This document shows positions 47,553 through 59,558 of a stretch of DNA of 64,000 bases, in pieces. Positions within the stretch are counted from its first letter, which is position 1. Each line of letters starts with the position of its first letter. Both the position numbers and the translations under genes were made by a program. Source of the DNA: Kondoa malvinella. Lineage: Eukaryota; Basidiomycota; Agaricostilbomycetes; Agaricostilbales; Kondoaceae. The notes beneath the pieces are model-generated. The model worked only from the letters and a program-made list of their open reading frames with translations, had not been told where the DNA came from and searched no databases. The stretch spans positions 2,327,783-2,391,782 of the forward strand of contig BCIM01000001.1 of NCBI GenBank assembly GCA_039545315.1, given 5' to 3'.

Positions 47553-48742
47553 ATGTCTGACGTATCTGCTCTGAAGAAGGAAACCGACTTGACAGACGCG
47601 CAGATCATTGAACTGAGCCAGCGATGGAAGGAAGAGGATGAAAGCCAGAAGCGAGACTTGGTCGGACAACGCGAATTATCTTTACAATCTCTCTATGACG
47701 AATACGCAAGTGGTGACGTCGCGGTATTCGTACGCAAGATTCGATACATGCAGGAGAATGGATGGAGCGAGATGCGTAGACTGAGAGGTCATTGGATCCT
47801 GTGTTCCCAGATGATGCATGTCTGAATTTGACTGTTTTAGGTGACGGGTCAGTTCTCTGATCTGTGCTGGGCATTTCGTTGATGCTGCCCTGTACAGCGA
47901 TTGCTTCTATCGCAGCTTTGCGTATAGATACGTCGAAGTCTTGCTGTCGCAAGGTCAAGAAGCATGCCTGCAAGCGGTGCGACAGATAGAATCTCTTGCT
48001 CCAGCTCTTAAAGCCGTGGGTCTGCTCTTCTGATACTGTAGAGCTTCTAATCGTCTGCATAGGCTCGCTTCGACCCAGACATCACGAACGACTTTGCCGA
48101 ACCTCTGCTAACGCTTCTCAAATCGGCTTCGACGATGGGCGAGGCTGATCTCGTCAAGCGTTTCAACGATCCAGAATTCTCCAACTCGACCGTCGTCTTC
48201 CTGCGTCTGATCACTTCATGTCAAGTGAGATTGAAAGCAGATGACTTCTTCCGTATGTCCGCATTTCGGTACGAAAGTAAGCTTTCTTAGGAGGGGGTGT
48301 GGGTATACAGCGTTCTTGTTCAGCTATGAAGACGATCAGCGTATCAAAGATCCCGAGACTGGTTTACCTTCGGCGGAAAGATTCTGTCAACATTTGATAG
48401 AGCCGATAGGAAGAGACGCGGATCATCTTAGTCAGTTGCTGCTTCGCTATTTCGGGATGCGTGTTGATATATGCATACAGTGATTCAAGCGCTGTGTCAA
48501 GCGCTACAAACATCGCTCAGCATTGCGTATCTGGATCAAAGTGCTGGTGCAGAATCTGGTCCACCTGGCATGGATGGAACGACAGAAGTCAATGTGATTA
48601 GTGTGGAAGAAGGGCCGTTAAAGTTGATCGCAGGCAGCGTGTTATTGCTCAGACCAGGTGAGTACTGAAGGAAGATGCTGCCGATGCGCTGACGGCTCCA
48701 AACTTCACAGGGCATTATGACATCTTGTACAAGCACGTATAG
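47553..48742 (+). CDS. OTUB1: Otubain-type deubiquitinase (peptidase C65)
   Basis: Otubains remove ubiquitin, mostly Lys48-linked, and can also block E2 enzymes. The start MSDVSALKKETDLTDAQIIE is followed by GWSEMRRLRG. A 7-nt microexon (47841-47847) then yields RGDGDCFYRSFAYRYVEVLL, where the catalytic Cys and the Asp of the oxyanion loop are intact (DGDC in place of the common DGNC). Next come SNSTVVFLRLITSCQVRL and ADDFFPFLFSYEDD, and the final exon supplies the catalytic His in RPGHYDILYKHV, stopping at 48740-48742. Six introns; about 290 residues, normal for the family. The first two introns, 47788-47840 and 47848-47897, flank the microexon and both are GT-AG. Confidence 0.88.
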
Positions 48743-48840
48743 ACACCAAAAGACACGGACAATTAAGTTATTGCATGATTCACTCGCTGCGTTGTTTGTC
48801 CAGCGTGGACCATCTTGATATACCCTGACACGCGTAATGC

Positions 48841-51800
48841 ATGGACGCAGAGACGCTTATAGCCAACAGCCGTCTGTCTATATCTCTAGCTAGCAGCAGC
48901 GACGCCCAAGATGCTCGAAAGCGATCAATATACTTTGACGAACTATGCGACTTCTACCTCAATATCCAGCTACAAGGCGAAGAGGAGCTTACAGAGAAGC
49001 AAGCGAAACACCTCTTGACCTCGCCTGCGCTTCATGTGATAGCGGAATTAGCCTACATTGCTGAACCTGGGACAACCTCACAAACTGCTCCTGCGTCAAC
49101 TGGCTTGTCGCTTGTCTTGCCTCGCACGCCGCTGCCTAGACCTGTTATTAGTGAAGCAGACGAAGATAGCAAGTATGCTACTGCGAGAGTGGTGTCGAAT
49201 TGGCCTGCAGCAATGCATGGAGAGCCCATAGTCGAAGAGGATGAGAGCGGATGCTGGACGGCTTCATGGGAATTTGGTAGCAAGATCTGTCAGCTGCTTT
49301 CTCCCCTTGTCGGGTACTGCGCTGATGCGCCATATAGCCTATCCGACTGTACCAGTATCGACACCTCTGTTAGCAATCACCTGCAATGTGACATTCAAGA
49401 AAGGCCTAGATCCATCCCTAGATGATCTCTTCCTGCCTGAAGAACCTCCTGCAACTCCTCGCAAGCGATCATCTGCACCGCCTATCCCTTTGAAACGGCC
49501 TATCACTCCACCACCGAGCGAGTATGCGAAAGCCAATTCTGGACCGAATTTTCCTTCCAAGCCACTACCGAGACCTGATAAGATAGCTGGAGCAAAGGAG
49601 AGGAATAGAAGGGTCGAAGAGGAAGAGTATCAGTTCATGGAGGAAATTGATTTACTTGAAGGGCTAGATTTAGGTAGGTCTTTCAGCTTTGAATTTGGAG
49701 TGTAGGCTCATCTGCATGTTAGACGAGACTTTCGCACCCGCACTAGCTGGTGCAACAACCTTCATTCCTTCTTCACGCCTTCCGCCCACAACTATAGCTA
49801 GTCAGATCGGCTTTGGTGCTTTCCGTCCAGCAGAGCCTGACCATGCAAAGACGCATCGAACTCGCAAGTCGTTCTCTAATGGTATCCCAGCCGAAAGCTT
49901 GCCTGCAATTCGCAAGAGCCACCGAACAGTCTTGAAAGCCAATTCGGCATTACAAGTCCGAATGCGCACTATAGAGCTCAACCTTCAATCTACTTCGACT
50001 CTAGCAAGCGGTATGCAAGCTTCAGATGTCATCGTGTCAGTAGAAGTGGAGAACAACCCAGCTGGCGGAGCAGGTTTCGAAGTTGATTCAGTTGAGCTTG
50101 ATCTGGGAATTTCGCCGGTTCTGGGAAGTCGAGCAGGAAAGAAGAAGCCTTTGGAACTTGGACCGAAAATGTTACCTCTTAAACTACAAAACGGCGAACA
50201 AAGCAACTTCCTGTTTTCGCTTGATTCAGCAGATCTATTTCTCGACCGCTCTGAAGCTTCTTCTGGTGCAAAACAAAAAGCCAAAGCGTCCCAACCGACT
50301 CCTATAGACGCTATGCGTAATCCGAGCCAACGCTTCTCGCATCGCAAGACGGATTCGGTGGCTTCCAATTCATCCGCCAGAACAAACGCGATTGCATCAG
50401 AATTGCGCAAGGAGATTGGTATACTGGTCAAAGGCAGGGCGATCTGGTGGTCATCGGAAGGCGGCGTGGAATATCTGACTTCAGCTTTCGAATCGCGATG
50501 GAATTGCGCTATCGACTTGGCTTCACTCTCGCACAAGCAAGAGGAACAAGATATTGCTGCAGCTTCTCTGGCTCGGTCTAATAGACAACAAGCAGCCAAG
50601 TCGAGGCCTGATTCGCTATCAAGCGACAAGAGGGTTTCCAGTTGGTTCGGCTCGGCGACGGAAGACGATACATCGCAAGGTGCAGGGAACAAGCGGTATA
50701 CCATGTCTAGCTTGGCTAGTCTGTGGTCCGATGCGCCGAGTACACCTACAAATTCCGACTACCCTCTGTCGCAAGAGTCACCTGGCAGATCGATCTCTGT
50801 AGCTGGCAATCGAGAACTGCTCAATCGGTCTGCTCGGCCGTCTTCAATGGTCGGCAGCTTTGAGCGTCGAACAGCTTCTTTGCCCATTCCGCCAAAACAA
50901 CTTCAACAGATATCCGAATATGAAGCATCTTCGCCGATCAGTGAATCACCTCTGCCGACACCTGCGCTCCCGCCGCATCTTGCTTCACGCCCTTCTGTAG
51001 ATCATTCAGATCCTCTGAGAAGCTCATCGCCTGTGCAAAGTGATCTTCAGCCTTCGCCAGTTCGACCCTCCTTCGATGGTCGCAAATCGGCCACTGTACC
51101 AATCAGACGAAAATTTGCTCCACCCATACGTCTAGGCTCAGGTGTAAAGCGAAAAGCAGCTCTGCAAGATAGCGAAGATGGCGGTGTTTTAGTTTCCATC
51201 GACCTGATACCTTTGCGCCGCAATGCAGCACCTTCTCCACCTACTTTCGCGCACAACACACCTCAAGCTGCTAGTGTAGGGATGTTTAACAACCCAAGCT
51301 CGTCATCAATGTCTCGCTTGTCGTCAACAATGGAAGAATCAGATCTCGAGCCGGCAGTTCACGAGCTGGATCGTGCTGGTTCGCATGTCAAGCTTCTCGA
51401 TGTCTTCTTGCTAGAAGTCTTTATAATGAACCACTCGAGCGATACCAGAACATTTACCATTGGTGTGCCGCATCGAAGGACGAAGGAGGGTAGAAATCAA
51501 GAGGCGAGACAAGGTAAATTACAAGAGATTTCGGACGGCTGAGGCTAATTGTACATTTTCTAGGCCTGTCGCATGCTTCGGAACAGACGGCTGGCGTGAT
51601 TGCGCTAGAGAATGATGTACAGATTGGGTATGATCTGCCTATATTCGAATGCCACAGCTCTAACCATCTGGATAGCCCTCTGCTGCCAGCGACTTGTCAA
51701 TCAATACGGATGCGCTTCCTTGCGTTGCAGCCTGGTGTTTTCCCTATTGCCGAGATGAGTCTGCGAGATCTGCACAGTGGGCACGAGACTCGCTTGCGGT

Positions 51801-51895
51801 GAGCTCTTTGGCTCTTTTGGTGTACAATCGCTTAAACGATGGCTTCCGTAGCAATGTCGCCTATGTAGTAGTAGACCACGAGTAGCTCAACGACA
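48841..51895 (+). CDS. TRS65: TRAPP II subunit Trs65
   Basis: Trs65 is a fungal TRAPP II-specific subunit that bridges the two halves of the complex and contacts Arf1. The N-terminus reads KRSIYFDELCDFYLNIQLQG, and a TP-rich region follows (RKRSSAPPIPLKRPITPPPS). A long Ser/Pro-rich middle separates it from the C-terminal Ig-like domain: LLDVFLLEVFIMNHSSDTRT FTIGVPHRR, then after an intron AGVIALENDVQIGYDLPIFE and QSIRMRFLALQPGVFPIAEM SLRD, which match the Trs65 IgD3 domain. A last exon ends NVAYVVVDHE at 51893-51895. Three introns, about 960 residues. TRS120, another subunit of the same complex, lies 7.6 kb away on the opposite strand. Confidence 0.82.
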
Positions 51896-52390
51896 ACAAG
51901 AGGCCTGTAGCGCAAGATTCAAATGTCAATCTGGCAGAGCACCGTGGAATGCATCTTTCTCTTGTCGAACTTCTCTCGTGGTGAGAATTGCATCATAGAG
52001 GCTCTACGAACTTCTGGTATTTCAACCCAAATACATCCGATCGCTTTGTCAAACGATTGCTCTACCATCGTCTAGCGCCTTGTGTGCCCTCTACCTGCTA
52101 TGGGTTTCGACGTGTGTTGCTGTTCATCTTCGATATTCGCCTGCTCGTCTTCTACCTGATGTTGCTGTCGAGTATCTCATCTGTATATGTGAACTTGGAC
52201 ATGGAATTTAATCCGACGTGTGCCATTCAGTCAGGTTGCTTGCTTTGCAACGATCTGTTTGATAGCGGCGAATGATGCACAGAGAAGCCGTTTGGCGAAC
52301 ACATATAAAACCAAGAACAAGGCATTACAGGCAACTTGAATGATTTGTACAGAAGTCTATGTGCACATCTTCTAGATGAATGCCCCAAAT
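51896..52390. other. Convergent intergenic region
   Basis: This 495-bp interval lies between the TRS65 and DnaJ stops. Short frames on the plus strand are hydrophobic (FIFDIRLLVFYLMLLSS) but have no supporting structure. No gene is called. Confidence 0.35.
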
Positions 52391-53750
52391 CTAACCCATC
52401 AGATCCCGAATGCCCTTCGACTGCGCCGCTGTCAGGCTGTTCGGCACAACCAAGTCAATCTTCACCCTCAATACACCTTTGGAACCTCCTTTCTTTGGGA
52501 AACCTTCATTCGCTACCCTTATTTCCTGTCCTTGCTTCAATGTCTGACCTCCTGCTCCTGCTTTCGGGAATGGTATAGTGACAGAAAGTAACCTCTTGTC
52601 TAGTGAAGTGATGCTCTTCTTTGCTGATGCTGGATCCGAAGGACCACACAGGGCATCGGCCAGCGGTACTTGGAGAGTATAGATGAGGTCGTCTCCTTCT
52701 CGGGTGAAGCGTTCGTGAGGCTTTTCTTCCACTACGAAAACGATGTCTTGACTTTGAACGCGACCTGATGAGTTGATCTCTTCATTCCCTGCCCCGCGGT
52801 AGGTGACTTTAGTGCCAGCCTTCCATCCTGGCTTGACGCTGACTTCAATGATTTTAGGCTCCGTTCCACCATTTTGTAGCGTGCGGCTAAGAAAATAACG
52901 TCAACATCATATCAAATAGGCTTGAGAATGACTTACTTGATCTTGAGCTTCTTGGTACATCCAGTATATAATTCTTCTAATGTGCACGCTAGAGGCTTGA
53001 TGACTTTTGTCGCTTCCTGTTCTGCATCTGAAGATTGCGCTCTAGCTCTTCTCGGTCTTCCTCCTCCAGCGCCAGGGAAACCACCAGGGAAACTCGAACC
53101 GAAATCATCATCCACATCCATTCCTCCTCCCATTGATGACATGCCTGGCATTCCGCCGCTTGAGAACGAAAAGCCTGAGCCTCCGCCGCCGCCCATCTGG
53201 CCAAATATCGAGCTCTACAGCAGTGACAAGCACAGACATCAGCGAAACACTCTACGGATAGGCTGCAAACTTACGAAGATGTCATTTGGGTCAGTAGCGC
53301 GGAAGCCTCCTCTGCCTTGTCCGCCGCCAAAGTTCATGCCTGGCATTCCACCTGGAAAGCCTCCTCCCGATTGGAAGCCAGCGAACGGATTTCCTCCAGC
53401 GCCTGGCGGAGCACCTCCTCCATTCTTGAGCCCTTCTTCGCCAAACTAGATGCGGCATTAGCATGATGTACATAAGGCATAAGATAAGGACATACCTGAT
53501 CATAGACAGCTCGCTTGTTGCTATCCGTCAAAACCTCGAAAGCTTCAGAGACCTCTTTGAATTTCTTGCTCGATTCTTCAGAGCCTTTGTTACGGTCTGG
53601 ATGATGCTTGAGAGCTAATTTCTTGTAAGCTTTTTTGATTTCCTCTTCGCTGGCTTTCTTGTCTACGCCCAACCTGTTCGTGACAAGTCAAATGCGCGTC
53701 ATCATAGCATGAGAGGGCAGAGCTTACGTCTTGTAGTAATCTGCTGGCAT
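52391..53750 (-). CDS. Type II DnaJ co-chaperone (Sis1/DNAJB-like)
   Basis: Start MPADYYKT, then after a 50-nt intron [20 protein letters not shown]. The J domain carries the HPD tripeptide in [11 protein letters not shown] Gly/Phe-rich region follows ([20 protein letters not shown]), with a second Gly/Met block. No zinc-finger Cys repeats are present, so it is type II. The client-binding beta-sandwich runs [48 protein letters not shown], and ends with KGIRDLMG at 52391. Four introns; about 375 residues. Such proteins hand clients to cytosolic Hsp70 and support translation initiation. The gene runs toward TRS65. Confidence 0.93.
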
Positions 53751-53903
53751 CTCTAAAGTCTAGTGTGAATGTGGTAGTCGTTCTAATTGTCAAGCTTGAT
53801 TCCAACGATAAGGGCAAGAGCTGACATGATCGAGATTATTCTCGAACATGCAATAAGAATCTGGGGTAACAAGTTTATGCACGGCTGTCTACAGGTTCTA
53901 TAG

Positions 53904-55484
53904 CTACTGCGAGAGCTGTTGGAAAGCTTGCAAGAGATCCGCTTGTCTGCCTCAATGACATTAGCGGAATTAGACAACTTAACATCCGACTGACAAGTCC
54001 TTCAAGTCTTCGAGGCCGATAGACAGCCTGATCAACCTTGGATCTGCAGTAGGGTCCGAATTGAGCCTCCTTTCCAACAATGATTCCACACCGCCAAGCG
54101 AAGTAGCAGGTATAAAGAGCTTCGTCATTGATCCTATCCGTTTCGCATGTTCTGGATTTTGGAAAGCAAAGGCGAAACAGGCTGGACCAGAATCAATTTG
54201 AAAGCCGTAGAGTTTCGAGTTGGCTTGAAAAGAAGAGTGCCAGACGTTTGATAGAATGTCTTTGCTGCAATTTGGGAAATCGCCCGCTTTCAACCAGGCT
54301 GCGAGTGCTGTTGCTGTTTCTGCTTGTCTTTGTACTCGCTGTGAGAGAGTTTAGCTGAATGCATTCGTTTCCTACCGAAGACCTACCACTGTCAATGTGC
54401 GGATGGAACGCATCAAGAGCCAGACTTCTAGCGATCCTGGGACATTGCCAGCATAGGTCCGAACATGCCATAGCTGTACTACAGTCAGCCTCAGTCGGAG
54501 TTGAAGGAAGGACAAGCATACCTTCTTCCTCTCGTCTTCCGATTTGACCGCAAGTATACCCATTAGAGCATCAGAATGACCATTAAAGTATTTGGTTCCA
54601 GCTGCTTTCGGTCAGGCCAGTTACCACCCGATGTAAGCAACTTACAGTGATGAACCATATTTGCTCCTTGCTCAAACGGATTCTGTAGAGGTGGAGGCGC
54701 AAGGGTCGAATCCACTGCCAGCTTACCGCCTACTTTATGGACCTTTTCAGCGTCTGAGCTAAAAATCAGCGGACGTATGGCGAGATAGTGGTCACACATA
54801 CAGTGTGACACATCAAGCGATTCGCCGGTTGGGTTGACTGGTGTCTCTAGCCAGCAGAGCGTGTCGGGTGAAGTATAATCATCGTCTAGCCCGATAACGG
54901 ACTATATAGTGTTAGCACAGTCTTGCTATCCGATTGAGCGATCTGGCATACCACGTCAGGACAGAGGCTCTTGAAGACGCCAATGGTCTCGTGCGTCCCA
55001 TGATAGCCTGATGCAAAATCAGCAGAAGTCATAAGTACAAGAGAAAGACCTACCTTTCCCTATGGCTATCACCTTGGGCTTGTAATGCATCAAAGCAGCC
55101 ATGACAGCTGACAATCCGCTTGGGTAGAGTATCGCAAAACCTTTCTATAAGAATAGATCAACAAAGCCTCGAATTAGACAACAAGTCGCTTACGCAAGCT
55201 GCAGATACCAAAGCTTCTGCTCTGACCAGTGTTGGTTGACTGTATCTGGAGTAGATATGAAAGTCGGGCTTGAACGGATTGAAGACAGCAGGGTCATCGC
55301 CCTCCCTCTTTGCAAGTGGATGAGCATGGCAAGAATGCGATAAGAAGAGACGAACTGGCACTTCATCGGGCTTTTCAGGAAAGCGGAAAGTAGTACTGAG
55401 CGAGATGGGAGCAGAAACTGCGGCATCAGAGTGGTACGAGTCATCTGCATGAAGCAGGAGGGAGGACAGGCTGAGATCGTCCAT
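53904..55484 (-). CDS. STR2: Cystathionine gamma-synthase-type PLP enzyme
   Basis: This enzyme class joins a homoserine ester with cysteine to give cystathionine. The start MDDLSLSSLLLHADDSYHSD leads to PISLSTTFRFP and IYSRYSQPTLVRAEALVSA, KGFAILYPSGLSAVMAALMH, GYHGTHETIGVFKSL, VIGLDDDYT and CWLETPVNPTGESLDVSH. The PLP lysine is in GTKYFNGHSDALMGILAVKS. Later exons read AGNVPGSLEVWLLMRSIRTL, RVQRQAETATALAAWLKAGD and DSGPACFAFAFQNPEHA, ending DLLQAFQQLSQ at 53904. Eight introns; about 400 residues. The asymmetric DDDYT/TPVNPTGE form resembles yeast Str2 rather than cystathionine gamma-lyase. Confidence 0.85.
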
Positions 55485-55804
55485 ATCTCAGAGCGGTAGG
55501 TCAGGGGAAATAGAAGAGAGGTGCTTGGGCTGCTTGATGACCACAGAGTAAGAACAGATCACGATGCAAGAGAAAAAGAGCAGCACTTGGAATGGAACCA
55601 GCACGTCGCTCCTCAGCTCTTTGGCGATAGGCCGCTAGATATCTGTACTGCTATTCCCACCTTCATTGATTGAAAGCAAGCTGCACAGAGGTCAAAGCGT
55701 CTTCGAAGCCGTAGCAGGAAGTTCCTTCTTGTTTCAATCTCTCTACCTTGTCTCTTTCTGCTGTACTACCTCAGACACAGCTGTGCGGTCATCCTTCTCT
55801 GGTC
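55485..55804. promoter_or_regulatory. Divergent upstream region STR2 / helicase
   Basis: This is 320 bp between divergent starts. The frame of the helicase is open upstream of its ATG through a TTG at 55748, but 55805 is the first ATG. Confidence 0.4.
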
Positions 55805-58800
55805 ATGCACTCGTCTACCTTTGGCTTCCAGTGCCGAGACTGCAGTGTCATCTGCAACTCCGAGCCCACCTGGCGATCTCATCTGGCAGGGAAGCGCCAT
55901 CAGATTGCTCAGCGAAAGAAACTTCCTAGCTTCTGCAGTGTCTGCTCTCGCGAGTGCCACAACCCAGAACAACTCGCTTCGCATCTGGCAGGTCGTCAAC
56001 ATGCCAGGCGAGTTGCGCTTCAACCGAAAGTAGAAGAGGACAGCAAGCCTATCGTTGCGACTCGAGCGCCGGTGGATCAATCAAGAGGATGCGAGCTATG
56101 CCAGATTGTGCTGCCTACAGCCCAAAGACGAGCTGCGCATGAACAGTCTGCAAATCACCAGCGGAGACTCCGGTTCGGTAACTACCAGAAGAAAATTGCG
56201 TCAAGCGAACAAGGCAAGCATGGCGTGTCACTTGGGCCAGCAGTTTCTTTCGGCGTTGTGGATTTCTCTCTCGACGCAAAAGGCGACGACGATGGCATCT
56301 ATACCGCCATTCTCACTTGTCACAACGTCAATACACAAGCAGTACGAATTAATGCTATTGAAGATATGAGGTCCAAGCACAAGGCCTACTCGCAGCCATT
56401 CACCTTTGTAGGAACGAATACCTCTATCCCCTCTCGAGGCAAATTCAACATTGTCGTCCGCTTCGGACTTGAAGACCGATCAGCAGTAGGAATATACGAG
56501 ACCCGCATCAGAGTCCATTTCCAGAAAGGGTCCGAAGCAACTTTCGCTATTTCTCGTAGTGTTCGAGGCGTCGTTGGCAACAAAGAAGAAATGGAGTCCC
56601 TCAAACCTACTTCGCCTTATGTTCCCAAGGCAAGACCAGCACCTGAATCTTTCGTACCGAAGAAGGATGTCATCGAAGGCGAGAAGCCTCCCGCATTGTC
56701 TGAAATCGCTTGGATCAACCCTCTTCCACGCTTCGAAATCCCTACCAAGATCAGCATGGAGATTGCTCGATATGCTGATGAACCCTTCAAGGAACAAATC
56801 AAAGGGTTGCGCAAGTCAATACCGGCAGGCTGGGATAGCATCAGCTATAGGCAAAAGTTTCAGAACATGCTTTGGCTTGAGGAAGAACGGCAGGCGAGGG
56901 ATGTGCGACAGTATGACATTGAGAACGCTCATCTACGACGCACTGCTGATGGCAAGTACTTTACGTAAGTAGTGAGCTACTTTCGTACCTTTTGGCTGAC
57001 AATCACTCTAGGCTCGAAGTTCTTGGCCTGTCGGAGAATAGACCATCCGTCATTGTGGGCGACTCCATAATCGTCAAGGCAAGAGATGATAAGCGCTGGT
57101 GGTCTGGTTATGTGCACCAAGTCATGCAGAACGAAGTGCTACTCAAGTTCAACAAGGGCTTCAACCCGATCAAGTCAGTCTCGATCCCTTTTAACAGTCG
57201 ATGTAATTGACACGAGAGCAGAGGCACTATCGTGGACGTACAATTCACTGTGTCTCGCTTGCCTTTACGAAGAATGCATGCTGCGCTGAACAATAACCTC
57301 AAGCTTTCACTTCTCATGCCATTCGAAAGTCAAGCACAATCTGCTCAGAGACCGACGGATTCTCAGACTCGCCTCACCTTCTTCAATCGACGCCTGGAAG
57401 GGAACGTACCGCAACAAATTGCTGTAGCTGGTATACTATGCAAGTCATCTGCCATTCCGACCATTGTATACGGTCCACCAGGGACAGGCAAGACTATGGT
57501 ACATAATCTTCTAGCTTACTGTTAGAGCCATATTGAAGGTGTCCTTCTCAAAGGTGGCCGTCGAAGCAATCCGGCAAATACTCAGAGCACAGCCCAAGGC
57601 TAAAATTCTCGTCTCTTGTCCTTCAAACGCAGCTTGCGATGTCGTCACCCAAAGACTAGATATGAACAAGTCTGAGCTCTTCCGTCTGAATGCACCCTCT
57701 CGTACAAAGACCAAAGACATTCCGGCCAAAGTGCTCGAAAACACCTTTATCGGCGAGCATGGAGCGTTCGCGGTACATCCATTGGAAAAGATCAAAAGTT
57801 TCCGAGTCATCGTCTGTACCTGCATTTCGGCTTCAGTACTTCATGGCATCGGACTGGCTGCTGGACACTTTTCGCACATTTTTGTCGATGAAGCTGGTCA
57901 AGCTCTCGAGAGCGAAGTCATGATTCCTTTGCAGTATTCAACAGAGCAGACGAAGGAAATCCTATGTGGTGATCCGAAGCAGGTAGGGTCTGGAAAGCTA
58001 GCGAGTGAAACATGCTAATCTGCTCGTAGCTTGGGCCAATTGTTAGATCTGATCTAGCGAAGGCGTACGGTCTCGATCAGAGCTATTTGTCAAGATTGAT
58101 GGACAACTCAGCCTACTCCGAACCGTATCGAAGCAAAACTTACTTTAAGCTCACGCAGAACTATCGCTCGCATCCAGGTTTGCCCTTTCGCACCTCAATT
58201 CAATTGCACGACTAATCGCTGTTCGCTAGCTATCCTTACTTTCCCATCTCAGGTCTTCTACAAGGGCGAACTGGTACCGTGCGCGGATGCTGTGGTCACG
58301 CACAGTTTGCTTGGCTGGGAAGGTTTTGCAAGCAAGCCTCAATGCCCTATCCTCTTCCATTCTGTCATCGGAGAAGATGCTAGAGAGGCACGCTCGCCAT
58401 CCTTCTTCAATGCCGCTGAAGCTTCGCAAGTCAAAATATATGTTGAGCAATTATGCGGAGATATGAAGATGCGAGGGGAAGATGTTGGCATCATCTCGGC
58501 ATACAACGCGCAAGTAGGAAAAGTTCGTCAGCTGTTGCAGAAGAGCAAAACGCTCGGCCAAAAGAAGGAAGTAATCAGAGTTGGCAGCGTAGAGCTATTC
58601 CAAGGCATGCTCAATTTGCGCCTCGTGCTGAGCTCAACTGATGATACTTGCGATATCCAGGTCAAGAGCGTCGAGCAATCATCATCTCGACTGTCCGGTC
58701 ATCAGCTGAACACGTCGAGAATGACATACGACATGCGCTTGGATTCCTTGCTCTACCTCAGCGATTCAACGTAGCTATCACTCGAGCACAAGCTGCCCTG

Positions 58801-59069
58801 GTAATTGTTGGAAAGTAAGCTGCCTTCCCTGTTCTGCATCGCATACGCTGACATGTTGCAGCCCGAATGTACTGGGTAAAGACAAAGTCTGGCGACAGTT
58901 CCTATCCTACGTGCATACCCATGGCAACTGGCGTGGACCACGACCGGCCGACTGGAACATTTCGGATGGATCCGTCAACGATAGCCTCGAAGAGATGATC
59001 GATAGCCTGAAATTGGAAGATGAAGTCGAAGATTCGGAAGACAGAGAGTGGGTCCGTCTAGAGGCTTGA
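55805..59069 (+). CDS. MOV10/SDE3-type RNA helicase with three N-terminal zinc fingers
   Basis: The N-terminus carries three C2H2 fingers of U1/JAZ type: [40 protein letters not shown] and [20 protein letters not shown]. An Ig-like region follows ([14 protein letters not shown]). The helicase core reads [16 protein letters not shown], Walker [83 protein letters not shown] and [19 protein letters not shown]. All SF1 motifs are intact. An acidic tail ends at 59069. Eight introns; about 950 residues. Intron 58605-58660 has a GC donor (GCATGC) and splits motif V. Relatives act in RNA silencing and mRNP remodelling. Confidence 0.87.
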
Positions 59070-59558
59070 GCAGTATGGGTTAATTGGGCAGTGGGTCCGT
59101 ACTAGTAATACGGTTCAAGTAAGATGCTTGGGCGCTGCAATCTTGGTTACTCTAGCAATACCCTGACACTGCTGCAGTCTGAGTCTGGCTGCTTGCGAGA
59201 CACTTCACTTGTGTCTGATCAGCCCATAGTACTGGAATGCAATTAAACGAAAGGAGAACGCGGCCATAATGCAGCGCAGCAGCGGCTGTAAGAGAGCGCT
59301 CGTTCACACGTGAAAGCATTTACGTGTTGTTGGACGTCGCTCGCCAACCAAACAAATCTTCGAAAGCTGCTTGTTCTCCGCTATCCGCTATCCAGCAAGC
59401 GCTGACCTGACTTACATCAGCTTCTGTTTGCCTGAGACAGGCTATAGAGTTTATTTGGAGCATTTTCAGTCGAAACGGACTCCCGCTTGCCGGACCCCAA
59501 GTCGCTTATCGTGAGAACACTGCAAATAGCCGCTTGACTCCGCCTGTGCCCCTTCAAC
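59070..59558. other. Intergenic, upstream of GCV2
   Basis: This is 489 bp with no supported gene. It includes the region just before GCV2 and probably its promoter. Confidence 0.4.

Noticed and set aside
49985..50704. Long minus-strand frame of 239 codons
   Set aside because: It lies opposite the TRS65 coding exon, whose frame is supported by family motifs; the minus frame is a shadow of biased codons.
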